Shown: positions 16,685 through 25,155 of the stretch, piece by piece | Numbering within the stretch: the first letter of the stretch is position 1 | Layout: the number at the start of each line of letters is the position of its first letter | NCBI GenBank assembly: GCA_937864225.1 | Contig: CALMJK010000019.1 | Coordinates: forward strand, 1 to 34,991 | Length of the DNA: 34,991 nt | Origin: an uncultured bacterium | GTDB taxonomy: Bacteria; Krumholzibacteriota; Krumholzibacteriia; LZORAL124-64-63 | Reading direction: 5' to 3' | Position numbers and translations under genes: made by a program | The notes under the pieces: model-generated | Database searches by the model: none | Seen by the model: the letters and a program-made list of their open reading frames with translations, nothing else | What the model was told of the DNA's origin: nothing

Positions 16685-18327
16685 AGCGCGTCCCGGATCT
16701 GGCGCTGTCGCTGCTCGCGCTGGCCGTGGCCGGCTGCGCGGGCGCCGCGCCGCCCCGGCGCGAGGCTCCGGCGGAAACGCCGAGGCCTGCCGCGGTGGCC
16801 CCGCTCGATCCGGACGAGGCCGCCGACCTGGCGCGGGAACTGGACGAGGCGGGCGTTCTCATCGGGGAGCAGGAGAGGGACGTTCTTGGCCTGACGCCAG
16901 AGGCGACGCAGACGGAGGCGCCGGTGGGGAGGCGACCCGAGCCGGGCGTCGCGCTGGACATGGCCGCGCGGCTGCGCGGCGGCCCGGCCACGACACCCGC
17001 GGCCACGGTGCGCGCGGACGGGAGGGCGGGGTTGCTGGCCGTCTCGGCACGGGCGCGACGGGACGCGCTCGCGGGTCTGCAGATCGCCAGTTGTCTGGGC
17101 GTGGAGGTGGGGACGCTGGCGCTGGAGGCAGGCAGCGGCGCCTGGGAACACGGCCTGGGCCTGCTCAGCGCCGCCAAGGGCCAGCGGCGCGGCCTGGACG
17201 CCGCGACGGCGCTGGGATGGGCGCGACAGGGCTGGAGGAGGGAGCTGACGGACGCGGGGTCGCGGGGCATGATCGGGTCGCTGCGGCGGGGCCCGTTGCA
17301 GGTCAGCGCCGGGGCGCTGCGCGGGGCGCGCGCTGAAGCGGGGCGGCCGCCGGCGCGTCTAGCCGGGCTGGCGCTGACCACGTCGCGGTTGGAGCTGGCC
17401 GCGCTGGCGGTGGATGATCGTCTGGGGCGCGGCGGCAGTTTGTGGCTGCGCGCGGGCCGGGGCGCGACGCTCGGCGCCTGCGAGGCGGCGGTCTGGCGCC
17501 CGGTCGAATCGGGCGACGCGCGGGGCGTCTGGGCGGCGACGCTGCGGCACGCGGCGCGCCGTTGGCGCGCCGAGGCGATGGTGGCGGCCGCGGCGGCGGG
17601 CGCCGGCTGCCCACTGGGTCGCCTGCCGGCCGTCCTGCCGGGCTGGGACGGCGCGGGATGGGGGGCGCGCGCCAGCTGGAATCCCGCCCCCGCGATCTTC
17701 GCGCGCGGCCTGCTGGCGAGGGGATGGGCGCGCGCGCTCGGCGCGGAAGGGCCACAGGTCGACGCGCACCAGCGCTGGGCGTTGGAGTTCTCGGGGCCCT
17801 GCGCGCGGGGATGGACCGTCAGCTTGGCCGCGCGCGCGACGCGCAAGCAGCGCCTTGGTTGGCAAGGGCGCTCGCCATGGCTACCGCCGGCGCCGATTTC
17901 GCGCGAGGAACGGCTCCAGATCCATGCCCAGGCCGTGCGGGACCTTTCGCCGTGGCGCCTGAAGGCCGGCCTGCGCCTGCTCGCTCAGCGGGACGAAACG
18001 GCGCAAGCCGGCGCGGCCGGGGCCGAAGTGCGCTCGCTGGCGCACGCCAGTCTGGAAAGGGCGCTGGGCGGGAGTTGGCTGGCGCGGGTCGTCTTGGCCC
18101 AGGCCTGGGGCGCGCCCGTGGACCTGCAGAGCGTGACGACGCCGGCGCCCGGGCTGGTCTCCCTGCGCCACTGGGGCTGCTGGAGCGCGGAGCGCGCCGT
18201 CGGAATCGGCGGCCGCCTTGGGCAGTGCCGGCTGGCGACCGCGCTGGTGCTGCGCCGGGCAGCGGGCGTCGGGGCCGAGGAGAGCGCGGAGTGGTCGCTC
18301 GCGGTTTCTCGCGACGGGCGCCGATGA
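16681..18327 (+). CDS. Predicted outer-membrane barrel lipoprotein, unknown
   Basis: Predicted 548-residue protein starting at a GTG (16681) that overlaps the previous stop by four bases. A lipoprotein signal leads to Cys19 (AVAGC, a good lipobox). After a Pro/Ala/Glu-rich linker (about 20-85) comes a long region of alternating hydrophobic/polar strands with conserved-looking aromatic and glycine positions (WEHGLGLLSAAKGQRRG, GSLRRGPLQVSAGALRGAR, SWLARVVLAQAWG), consistent with a beta barrel. From memory the order GxGLL, then RG and a repeated GxLxxxPLxVSxGAL, recalls the barrel part of Bacteroidota ComEA-like helix-hairpin-helix outer-membrane proteins, but no helix-hairpin-helix motif is visible. 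Function is unknown. Confidence 0.72.
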   Translation: MKRVPDLALSLLALAVAGCAGAAPPRREAPAETPRPAAVAPLDPDEAADLARELDEAGVLIGEQERDVLGLTPEATQTEAPVGRRPEPGVALDMAARLRGGPATTPAATVRADGRAGLLAVSARARRDALAGLQIASCLGVEVGTLALEAGSGAWEHGLGLLSAAKGQRRGLDAATALGWARQGWRRELTDAGSRGMIGSLRRGPLQVSAGALRGARAEAGRPPARLAGLALTTSRLELAALAVDDRLGRGGSLWLRAGRGATLGACEAAVWRPVESGDARGVWAATLRHAARRWRAEAMVAAAAAGAGCPLGRLPAVLPGWDGAGWGARASWNPAPAIFARGLLARGWARALGAEGPQVDAHQRWALEFSGPCARGWTVSLAARATRKQRLGWQGRSPWLPPAPISREERLQIHAQAVRDLSPWRLKAGLRLLAQRDETAQAGAAGAEVRSLAHASLERALGGSWLARVVLAQAWGAPVDLQSVTTPAPGLVSLRHWGCWSAERAVGIGGRLGQCRLATALVLRRAAGVGAEESAEWSLAVSRDGRR

Positions 18328-18399
18328 GCCCTCAACCGGCGATCCCGGCTGCCGATGCCCGGGAAGACCCCCGTGTCCCCGCAGCGCCGGAGGCTCGTC

Positions 18400-20193
18400 T
18401 TGAGACGCGACGATCGATCCGTTCTGGCGGCCCTGCCCGTCCAGCCGCTCCTGCAGGAAGCGGAGCAGGCGGACCGGCTCCCGCGTCCGGCGCTGGCCGT
18501 GCGCGCGCAGCTCGAGCAGATCGCCGAGGCCACCGACTCGCTGCCCGACCGCGCCGAGCGCCTGTGGGGCGTCCTGCGCAAGCACCTCGGTCAGCCCGAG
18601 TTGACGGATCTGCTGCGGGGCACCGTCGCGCTGGCGCGGGCAGGCGAGCCCGCCGGCGCCCGGCTGCTGGCGGCGCTCCTGGACGTCCACGCGCCGGGCG
18701 CCGAGCTGGCGGCCCTCATTCACCGTTTCAACAGCGCGCGGCGCGTGAGCGCGAGCCTGCGGCGCGGCGAGGGCGGCGCGCCGCGGCAAGCCTGGCTGCG
18801 TCGTCTGGACGAGGTGGCCAGCACGTGCGAAAGGCGGCAGGCGGAACTGCCCGCCCCGGCGAGCGCCGACCGGCGCCCGGGCGCCGACGCGCCGTTTCCA
18901 CTGCTGCGTCGCTGGCTTGAGCACCTGCTGGCGACGCTCGTGGGCCAGGGGGATCTGCGGGACGAGGACAAGGAGTTGCTGGTGGCGCTCGCCCGCCTGG
19001 AAGTGGACGCGTACGAAGAGCGCATCGCGCGGGCCGCCAGCGCGGTCGACCCCAGCGCCCCGTCGGCCGCCTCCCGCCTGCTGCCCTTGTTGAGCCAGGC
19101 CGATGGGGAAGTGCGCGCCATGCGCGCGTTCATCGCCAGTCTCGCAGCCGGTCGGTCGGGCGTCGAATTTCGGCGCCGCCGATCCCGCATGGCGGAGATC
19201 CTGTCGCCGGACGAACGGGAACAGCTGCTGCGGGCGCTGGAGGGGCAGGCCGGGCTGGCGGAACTGACGGGACTGCTGCGGGGCGTCGAGCGTCAGCCGA
19301 TCCCCATGCGACGCCTGGCGGGTGCCGCCGCCCGACTGATGGCCCTGTCGAGACTGCTGCGCCAGAGCGGCTTGCGCCGCACCGACCTCGATCTCGTCGC
19401 CGCTCTTTCCACGGTGCAACGGTTCGAGCAGGACGGAGAGATGTGGCTGCCGGTGGGCGCCGAGCTCGCCGCGACGATTGCCGACGCGCTGGCCCGGCGC
19501 GCGGCGCCCGCGGCGGAGCGCGGCGGCACGGGGCTAGGTCCGGTTCAGGCGCTGGGCGCGCCGGCCGCGCCGTTGTCGCTGCCGCCGGGCCAGGGCGTGG
19601 CGGTGGGCGCGCCCGCAGCCGACGCGGGGAGCGCAGCGGCGAAAGCGGGCGGACGCGCGGCAGGCGTGGCCGGCTGGCCCCTGGACGGCTTTCGTCTGGA
19701 GAACGAACAGCTGGTCCTGCGCGTGCCGCTGGAGGGGCGGGCCGATCGGCTCTGGCGCAACGATCTTCCGGCGACCGCGGAGGTCTTGCCGGAGGCGGAC
19801 GGCAAGAAACAGCAACTCGACACGGCGGCGCTCAAGCGTCTCGTGCTGGCCAATCTCGACAACGTCAGCGTCACGCTCGGCTTCTTGCGCAACGCCAAGG
19901 TGGTGGCGATTCCCGGCCTGGTGGCGCTGATCGTGGCGCGTTGCCGCACCGTGCGCATCCTCGAGCTGATCGCCAGCGACCGCACGCTCTACAGCGGCTT
20001 CGCCAACAAGGACGTGCCCCGCTCGCTGTTGCTTTGCCCCTGCAACATCCCCGTCAAGTCGCTGACGAAATTCATCCATGCCAAGTACGTCAACAAGATC
20101 GACCTGCAGCGCATGGCGAAGGACAAAACCGGCATTCGGCGCGAGGTGATCAAGGAGATCGAGGCCTACCTCGACACCCTCGGCAGTTCCTGA
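18400..20193 (+). CDS. Large alpha-helical protein of unknown function
   Basis: Predicted 597-residue cytosolic protein; no signal peptide or membrane segment. The TTG at 18400 is preferred because CGGAGG lies six bases upstream; an ATG at 18355 gives 15 more residues but has no SD. Most of the protein is Ala/Leu/Arg-rich helix, with two similar passages (LGQPELTDLLRGTVALAR near 65; GQAGLAELTGLLRGVERQ near 285), suggesting an internal duplication. After a low-complexity Ala/Gly/Pro linker (about 370-430), the last 120 residues have a more balanced composition (LVLANLDNVSVTLGFLRN, ANKDVPRSLLLCPCNIPVKS, IRREVIKEIEAYL). Short helices with recurrent Asn, Pro and Ile resemble HEAT-like or leucine-rich-variant solenoids. 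I do not recognise the family. It stands between the envelope genes and a separately promoted aminotransferase. Confidence 0.75.
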   Translation: MRRDDRSVLAALPVQPLLQEAEQADRLPRPALAVRAQLEQIAEATDSLPDRAERLWGVLRKHLGQPELTDLLRGTVALARAGEPAGARLLAALLDVHAPGAELAALIHRFNSARRVSASLRRGEGGAPRQAWLRRLDEVASTCERRQAELPAPASADRRPGADAPFPLLRRWLEHLLATLVGQGDLRDEDKELLVALARLEVDAYEERIARAASAVDPSAPSAASRLLPLLSQADGEVRAMRAFIASLAAGRSGVEFRRRRSRMAEILSPDEREQLLRALEGQAGLAELTGLLRGVERQPIPMRRLAGAAARLMALSRLLRQSGLRRTDLDLVAALSTVQRFEQDGEMWLPVGAELAATIADALARRAAPAAERGGTGLGPVQALGAPAAPLSLPPGQGVAVGAPAADAGSAAAKAGGRAAGVAGWPLDGFRLENEQLVLRVPLEGRADRLWRNDLPATAEVLPEADGKKQQLDTAALKRLVLANLDNVSVTLGFLRNAKVVAIPGLVALIVARCRTVRILELIASDRTLYSGFANKDVPRSLLLCPCNIPVKSLTKFIHAKYVNKIDLQRMAKDKTGIRREVIKEIEAYLDTLGSS

Positions 20194-20243
20194 GCCGGCG
20201 CGCGAGCGACGCAACCCTCGGCCGTCCAAATCATTACCATGCC

Positions 20244-20272
20244 TTGACTTCCCGCTGTGGCGGCCCTACGTT
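20244..20272 (+). promoter_or_regulatory. Candidate promoter for the aminotransferase gene
   Basis: TTGACT (20244-20249) and TACGTT (20267-20272) are separated by exactly 17 bases. The pair lies 65-93 bases before the start codon, in the only AT-richer patch of the gap. The -35 box is five of six and the -10 box is weaker. Confidence 0.5.
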
Positions 20273-20336
20273 TGACGGGGCGCGGGGCGCGTCGGCGAGC
20301 GCGCCGGCCCGGCTTCACTGAGCAAGGGGGAGTGCG

Positions 20337-21503
20337 ATGCTGGCGAGGCGGATGGAGAGACTCGGGACCGAGACGGCCTTCGTGGTCCTGGCCAGGGCCA
20401 AGGCGCTCGAGGCGCAGGGGCGAGACATCGTGCACCTCGAGATCGGCGAGCCCGATTTCGACACGCCCAGCAACGTCATCGACAAGGCGGTCTGGGCGCT
20501 GCGGCACGGCTACACGCATTACGGGCCGGCGGCCGGTCTGCCGGACGCGCGCAAGGCCTTCGCCGACTACATCGCGCGCGATCGCGGAATCGCCTGCGCG
20601 CCGGAGAACGTCGTCATCACGCCCGGCGGCAAGCCGATCATGTACTACGTGATGACCGCGCTGGTGAACGATGGCGACGAGGTCATCTATCCGAACCCGG
20701 GCTTCCCGATCTACGAGTCGGTGATCAATTTCCTCGGCGCCAAGCCGGTGCCGTTGCAGCTGTCGGAGGAGAAGCGATTCAACTTCGACATCGCCGACCT
20801 CGCGAAGCTCATCACGAAAAAGACGAAGCTGCTCATCGTGAACTCTCCCCAGAATCCGACCGGCGGCGTGCTCACGGCGGCCGATCTGGACGCGATCGCG
20901 CAGCTGGCGGTCAAGCACGGCTTCTGGGTCCTCTCGGACGAGATCTACAGCAAGATCATCTACGCGGGCAAACACGAATCGATCGCCACGCGTCCGGGCA
21001 TGCTGGAGCGGACGATCATCCTGGACGGCCACTCCAAGACCTACGCGATGACCGGTTGGCGACTGGGCTTCGGCGTCATGCCCGAACCGCTCGCCCAGGC
21101 CGTCGCCAAGCTGCAGACGAACGTCGCGAGCTGCACGTCGAGTTTCACCCAGGTCGCCGGCGTCGAGGCCCTCACGGGCCCTCAGGACGACGCGCGCGCG
21201 ATGGTCGCCGAGTTCAAGGCGCGCCGGGACCTGCTGGTCGACGGCCTCAACGCCATCGAAGGCGTGAGCTGCCTGCGTCCCAACGGCGCCTTCTACGTTT
21301 TCCCGAACATCAAGAGCCTGGGGCTCAAGAGCAAGGAGGCGGAGACTCGCCTGCTCGACGAATTCGGCGTGGCGGCGCTCGCCGGCACGTCCTTCGGCGC
21401 CCACGGCGAGGGATATCTGCGCTTCAGCTACGCCAACAGCCGCGAAAACCTGCTCAAGGCTCTCGGGCGCGTGGCCGATTTCGTCAAGAGCGTCCGTCGC
21501 TGA
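20337..21503 (+). CDS. PLP-dependent class I/II aminotransferase (aspartate aminotransferase-like)
   Basis: Predicted 388-residue cytosolic enzyme transferring amino groups between an amino acid and a 2-oxo acid, most likely aspartate/2-oxoglutarate. Family signatures are HLEIGEPDFDTP near the N-terminus, GYTHYGPAAGLPDAR, the NSPQNPTGGVL substrate/cofactor segment, SDEIYSKIIYAG, the PLP Schiff-base lysine Lys234 in HSKTYAMTGWRLGF, and a C-terminal YLRFSYANSRENL containing the carboxylate-binding Arg. The ATG at 20337 follows AAGGGGGAG. Alanine or aromatic specificity cannot be excluded from sequence alone, so no symbol is given. A promoter-like pair lies upstream, and a hairpin with six T residues separates it from the carbamate kinase gene. 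Confidence 0.93.
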   Translation: MLARRMERLGTETAFVVLARAKALEAQGRDIVHLEIGEPDFDTPSNVIDKAVWALRHGYTHYGPAAGLPDARKAFADYIARDRGIACAPENVVITPGGKPIMYYVMTALVNDGDEVIYPNPGFPIYESVINFLGAKPVPLQLSEEKRFNFDIADLAKLITKKTKLLIVNSPQNPTGGVLTAADLDAIAQLAVKHGFWVLSDEIYSKIIYAGKHESIATRPGMLERTIILDGHSKTYAMTGWRLGFGVMPEPLAQAVAKLQTNVASCTSSFTQVAGVEALTGPQDDARAMVAEFKARRDLLVDGLNAIEGVSCLRPNGAFYVFPNIKSLGLKSKEAETRLLDEFGVAALAGTSFGAHGEGYLRFSYANSRENLLKALGRVADFVKSVRR

Positions 21504-21526
21504 CGGGCGTGCGGACCTTGCACCGA

Positions 21527-21561
21527 CGCCGCGTCCGCGAGGGCGCGGCGGCCGGTTTTTT
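21527..21561 (+). terminator. Intrinsic terminator running into the next SD
   Basis: CGCCGCG (21527-21533) pairs with CGCGGCG (21544-21550) around a ten-base loop; GCCGG and six T residues (21556-21561) follow. The T run is directly joined to the GGAGG (21562-21566) serving the next gene. It may be a partial terminator limiting read-through from the aminotransferase gene. Confidence 0.5.
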
Positions 21562-21572
21562 GGAGGATCGCG

Positions 21573-22562
21573 ATGTCGCAGCAGTCGAACCGTCGTCAGG
21601 GTCGTCGTCTGGTGATCGCGCTGGGCGGCAACGCCATCATCCCCGCCGGCCGCAAGGGCACGTACGAGGAGCAGTACGAGCTTACGGCGCGCACGATGGA
21701 CCAGGTGGCCGCCCTCGCCGCCGCCGGACACCAGATCGTGATTACGCACGGCAACGGGCCCATCGTCGGCAACATCGTGCTGCGAAACGACGCCGGCATG
21801 TCGGTGCACGGCATCCCGCCCATGCCGCTCTACGTCTGCGGCGCCGACTCCCAGGGCGGCATCGGCTACATGATCCAGCAGGCGCTGCAGAACAGCCTGC
21901 GGGCGCGCGGCTTGCATCGGCCGGTCGCGTCCGTCGTGACACAGGTCATCGTCGACCGCGACGACCCCGCGTTCCGCCAGCCCACCAAGCCCATCGGCCC
22001 CTTCTACGACGAGGCGCGCGCCGCGGCGCTGCGCCGCGAATACGGCTGGACGGTGGTCGAAGACGCCGGGCGGGGCTGGCGGCGCGTCGTGCCCAGTCCG
22101 CGACCGCGGGAAGTCGTCGAGTGGGAGGCGATCCAGGCCCTGATGGAGGCCGAGGTGGTGACCGTGGCCGTGGGCGGCGGCGGCATACCGGTCGTGCGCG
22201 ACGTCGAGGGCGACTTACGCGGCATCGACGCCGTGATTGACAAGGATCGCGCCTCGGCGCTGCTCGCCGGCCTGATCGAGGCCGATACCCTCGCCATCAT
22301 CACGTCGGTGGATCGGGTCTACCTGCGCTACGGCACCGACGCGGCCGAGGGCATCGACGTGCTGCCGGCTGCGCGCGCGGCGCAACTGCAAGCGCAGGGC
22401 GAATTCCCCGCGGGGAGCATGGGGCCGAAGATCGAGTCGGCCCTCGCCTTTCTCGCCAGCGGCGGACGTGAAGTCGTGATCACCGATCCGGACTCGCTCT
22501 TCGACTCGCTGCACGGCCGGGCAGGCACGCGCATCGTGCAGGAGACGCCCGCGGCCGGTTGA
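21573..22562 (+). CDS. arcC: Carbamate kinase
   Basis: Predicted 329-residue cytosolic enzyme of the amino acid kinase family, normally making ATP and carbamate from carbamoyl phosphate at the end of arginine, agmatine or purine/allantoin fermentation; the reverse reaction supplies carbamoyl phosphate. Motifs are VIALGGNAI (residues 14-22), VITHGNGPIVGN, PLYVCGADSQGGIGYMIQQ, VAVGGGGIPVV, VIDKDRASALLA and the C-terminal GSMGPKIESALAFL. The length is slightly above the usual 310 because of a short polar N-terminal extension. The ATG at 21573 follows GGAGG by six bases. No arginine deiminase, ornithine carbamoyltransferase or antiporter gene is beside it, so the pathway it serves here is not evident. 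Confidence 0.95.
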   Translation: MSQQSNRRQGRRLVIALGGNAIIPAGRKGTYEEQYELTARTMDQVAALAAAGHQIVITHGNGPIVGNIVLRNDAGMSVHGIPPMPLYVCGADSQGGIGYMIQQALQNSLRARGLHRPVASVVTQVIVDRDDPAFRQPTKPIGPFYDEARAAALRREYGWTVVEDAGRGWRRVVPSPRPREVVEWEAIQALMEAEVVTVAVGGGGIPVVRDVEGDLRGIDAVIDKDRASALLAGLIEADTLAIITSVDRVYLRYGTDAAEGIDVLPAARAAQLQAQGEFPAGSMGPKIESALAFLASGGREVVITDPDSLFDSLHGRAGTRIVQETPAAG

Positions 22563-22645
22563 GTCGCGCCGAAGCGGGGGAGCGCGGGCGAAGGACCTTG
22601 CCGCTCCCGGCGGCGCTGCGCTATGGTGGCCCGCCGGGAGGTGTC

Positions 22646-23983
22646 ATGTCGGACAAGGTGCTGATCGTCGGCGGGGGAGGGCGGGAGCACGCGCTGGCCC
22701 TGGCCCTGGCCGCCTCGCCGTCCCGCCCGCAACTGCTGGTCGCCCCCGGGAACCCGGGCACCGCCCAGATCGCCCGCAACGTGCCCCTCGACGCCGGCGA
22801 TCCAGACGAACTGATCGAAATCTGTGCGCGCGAGGACGTGACGTGCGTGGTCGTCGGTCCGGAGGATCCGCTCATCGCGGGCCTGGCCGACCGACTGCGC
22901 GGGGCCGGGCGCGCGGTTTTCGGACCGGGCGCGGCCGGCGCTCGGATCGAGGGGGACAAGGCGTGGGCCAAGGACGTGATGTCGGCCGCCGGCGTGCCGA
23001 CCGCGGCCTGGGCGACTTTCGCGGCGCGCGACGCCGCCCTCGCGCACCTCGCCCGCGCTCGTTTTCCGCTCGTCGTGAAGGCGATCGGCGCGGCCCAGGG
23101 CAAGGGTGTGGCGGTCTGCGCTGGGCGCGCCGCCGCCGTCGCGCACCTGGACGCCTGCCTGGTCGAGAAACGGTTCGGCGCCGCGGGCGAGCGGGTGCTC
23201 ATCGAGGAGTGTCTGCAGGGCCCCGAACTCTCGGTGCTCGCCGTCACGGACGGACGCACCTACGCGCTGCTGGCTCCTTCCCGCGACCACAAGCGGATCG
23301 GCGACGGCGACACCGGCCCGAACACCGGGGGCATGGGGGCCTTCGCGCCGGTCCCGTTCGATGACCCGGAGTTGCCCCGCGCCATCGCGCGGGGGGTGAT
23401 CGAGCCGGTTTTGAACGAACTGCGGCGCCGGCGAATCGACTACCGGGGCGTGCTGTACGCCGGGCTCATGCTCACCGCGGACGGTCCGCGGGTGCTGGAA
23501 TTCAACTGCCGCTTCGGAGACCCCGAGACGCAGGTCGTGCTGCCGCTCTTGCGCGGGGACTTCCTGCAACTCGTCCTGGCCGTCGCGACGGGGCGACTGG
23601 ACCGGCACCTGGCGGCCTTGCCTGCGGCCGGCGCGGCCGCTCCCGCCGCTTGGCCCGGCGCGGAGCTCACCGATTGGACGCGAAGCTGCGTCTGCGTCGT
23701 GGCCGCGGCGCCCGGCTACCCGGGCGCGTACCGGCGTGGTCTGCCGGTGCGGCTGCCGCGCCTCCACGGCCCGGACGCCTGGATCGTGCACGCCGGCACG
23801 ACGGCGCGGGGCGAGGAAGTGGTCACCGCCGGCGGGCGCGTGCTGGGCGCCGTGGGGCTGGCCGGCGATGTCGCGGCGGCGCGCGCCCGCGCGTACGCTC
23901 TGCTCGATGAGGGCGCCGGCGAGGGATTGCAATGGCGACGCGACATCGCGCGCGCCGCGGGGAGCGGGAAGGGAGGAGCCTGA
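22646..23983 (+). CDS. purD: Phosphoribosylamine-glycine ligase (GARS)
   Basis: Predicted 445-residue cytosolic ATP-grasp enzyme joining phosphoribosylamine and glycine to form glycinamide ribonucleotide, an early step of purine synthesis. Seen are the N-terminal VLIVGGGGREHALA, VVVGPEDPLIAGLADRL, FPLVVKAIGAAQGKGVAV, DHKRIGDGDTGPNTGGMGAFAP and LEFNCRFGDPETQVVLPLL with metal ligands, then a C-terminal domain with CVCVVAAAPGYPG. The ATG at 22646 is taken because GGGAGGT lies four to five bases upstream; the frame stays open 29 codons further up without an SD. The stop shares one base with the purE start (TGATG), so the two purine genes are almost surely cotranslated. Confidence 0.97.
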   Translation: MSDKVLIVGGGGREHALALALAASPSRPQLLVAPGNPGTAQIARNVPLDAGDPDELIEICAREDVTCVVVGPEDPLIAGLADRLRGAGRAVFGPGAAGARIEGDKAWAKDVMSAAGVPTAAWATFAARDAALAHLARARFPLVVKAIGAAQGKGVAVCAGRAAAVAHLDACLVEKRFGAAGERVLIEECLQGPELSVLAVTDGRTYALLAPSRDHKRIGDGDTGPNTGGMGAFAPVPFDDPELPRAIARGVIEPVLNELRRRRIDYRGVLYAGLMLTADGPRVLEFNCRFGDPETQVVLPLLRGDFLQLVLAVATGRLDRHLAALPAAGAAAPAAWPGAELTDWTRSCVCVVAAAPGYPGAYRRGLPVRLPRLHGPDAWIVHAGTTARGEEVVTAGGRVLGAVGLAGDVAAARARAYALLDEGAGEGLQWRRDIARAAGSGKGGA

Positions 23984-24471
23984 TGGTGTCCAGTGCCAAA
24001 CCGAAGGGGGCGCGGGTCCTGATCGTGATCGGCAGCGCTTCGGATCGGTCGGTGATGGAGCAAGCGCAGCCGCTGCTGGACCGTTTCGGCATTTCGCACC
24101 GCTTGGATGTCTGCTCGGCGCACCGCCAACCGGAGCGATTGCGGCGCCTGATCGGGGACGCGCGCAAGGGCGGCGTCGAGGTCGTGATCGCCGCCGCGGG
24201 GATGGCCGCGCACCTGCCGGGCGTGGTGGCTTCCCTCACCGACCTGCCGGTGATCGGCGTGCCGCTGGCGGCGGGCCCGCTGGCCGGCGTGGATGCGTTG
24301 CTGTCGATGGCCCAGATGCCGGCGGGCGTGCCGGTGGCCACCGTCGCCATCGGACCGGCCGGCGCCCGCAACGCGGCCGTGCTGGCCGCGCGCATCCTGG
24401 CCCTCGCCGATCCCGCGATCGCCGCGCGTCTCCTGGAGTACCGCCGCGAACTGGCGCGGGGCGGAAAGTAG
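23983..24471 (+). CDS. purE: N5-carboxyaminoimidazole ribonucleotide mutase
   Basis: Predicted 162-residue cytosolic enzyme, class I PurE by length and motifs, rearranging N5-CAIR to 4-carboxyaminoimidazole ribonucleotide in purine synthesis. Seen are the nucleotide-binding [12 protein letters not shown] (residues 17-28), [10 protein letters not shown] with the SAHR signature at 45-48, [15 protein letters not shown] and [20 protein letters not shown]. The ATG at 23983 overlaps the purD stop and has GGAGG six bases upstream; an in-frame ATG at 23932 would add a basic stretch inside purD and lacks an SD. Class I PurE normally needs PurK to supply N5-CAIR; purK is not in this window. Confidence 0.97.
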   Translation: MVSSAKPKGARVLIVIGSASDRSVMEQAQPLLDRFGISHRLDVCSAHRQPERLRRLIGDARKGGVEVVIAAAGMAAHLPGVVASLTDLPVIGVPLAAGPLAGVDALLSMAQMPAGVPVATVAIGPAGARNAAVLAARILALADPAIAARLLEYRRELARGGK

Positions 24472-24476
24472 ACGCC

Positions 24477-25085
24477 GTGCGGCGGCTGGCCGACACCGAG
24501 GCCCTGGCGAAGGTCCTGGCCGGGGGCGGCGTGGCGCTGCTGCCGACCGACACGCTGCCGGGCCTGCACGCGCGGGCGGACTGCGCGGCGGCCGTCGCGC
24601 GCATCCGCCAGCTCAAGGGGCAGCAAGCCGAGCGGTCGCTGCTGGTGTTGTGCGCGACGATCGAGCAGGCTCTGTCGCTGGCCGGGCCGCTGGCGCCGCG
24701 CGCCGTCGCGTGGGCGCGGCGCTGTTGGCCGGGTCCGTTCACGCTGGTGCTGCCGCGAGGCCCCGGGGTCGCGATCGCGCCGGCGGTGTCGCCGGACAGC
24801 GCGACGCTGGCCTGTCGCGTGCCGGCCCTGGCGCCGCTGCGCGAGCTGGTCGCGGCGGCGGGCGGGCCGCTCGTGTCGACGAGCGCCAACCGGGCGGGCC
24901 AGCCGCCCGCGCCCGACCTCGAGAGCGCGGCCCGCTTTTTCGGCGCGCTGGTGGACGCGGTGGCGGCCGGACCTTGGCCCGGTCCACCCGCAGCCGGCCG
25001 CGCCTCGGCGCTGATCGACGTGACCGGCTGGCCGCCGCTGAGCCTGCGCGAGGGGCCGCTGCCCCCGCCAGGATGGGACGACTGA
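24477..25085 (+). CDS. tsaC: Threonylcarbamoyl-AMP synthase (Sua5/YrdC/TsaC family)
   Basis: Predicted 202-residue cytosolic enzyme. The family makes threonylcarbamoyl-AMP from threonine, bicarbonate and ATP for t6A at position 37 of ANN-decoding tRNAs. Seen are [18 protein letters not shown] (the PTDT motif) and [16 protein letters not shown] (the STSAN motif). The usual KxRP...K-P-L segment is altered: here it reads [15 protein letters not shown], keeping Lys but with Gln for the usual Arg and Ser for Pro. Reduced activity or a YciO-like role is therefore possible. The GTG at 24477, six bases after the purE stop, gives the normal family N-terminus; the SD (GGAAAG) is weak, suggesting coupling to purE. 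A longer open frame upstream is a shadow of purD/purE. Confidence 0.85.
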   Translation: MRRLADTEALAKVLAGGGVALLPTDTLPGLHARADCAAAVARIRQLKGQQAERSLLVLCATIEQALSLAGPLAPRAVAWARRCWPGPFTLVLPRGPGVAIAPAVSPDSATLACRVPALAPLRELVAAAGGPLVSTSANRAGQPPAPDLESAARFFGALVDAVAAGPWPGPPAAGRASALIDVTGWPPLSLREGPLPPPGWDD

Positions 25086-25102
25086 CGGCCCCAGAGCCGT
25101 TC

Positions 25103-25131
25103 TTGACGAAGACCGGTGCGCTTTCCACTTT
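25103..25131 (+). promoter_or_regulatory. Weak promoter candidate before the phosphatase-rpiB-glyA run
   Basis: TTGACG (25103-25108) lies 17 bases before CACTTT (25126-25131), in the only gap (70 bases) between purD and glyA. The -35 box matches at five of six positions; the -10 box is poor. It could give internal initiation for the downstream genes. Confidence 0.3.
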
Positions 25132-25155
25132 GGTTGCAGGAAGTTAGGGTCTCGC

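Noticed and set aside
14649..17846. A 1,065-codon minus-strand open frame
   Set aside because: It covers the LTD/outer-membrane trio in antisense. The product is Ala/Arg/Pro/Ser-rich low complexity, and no minus-strand SD or promoter is evident.
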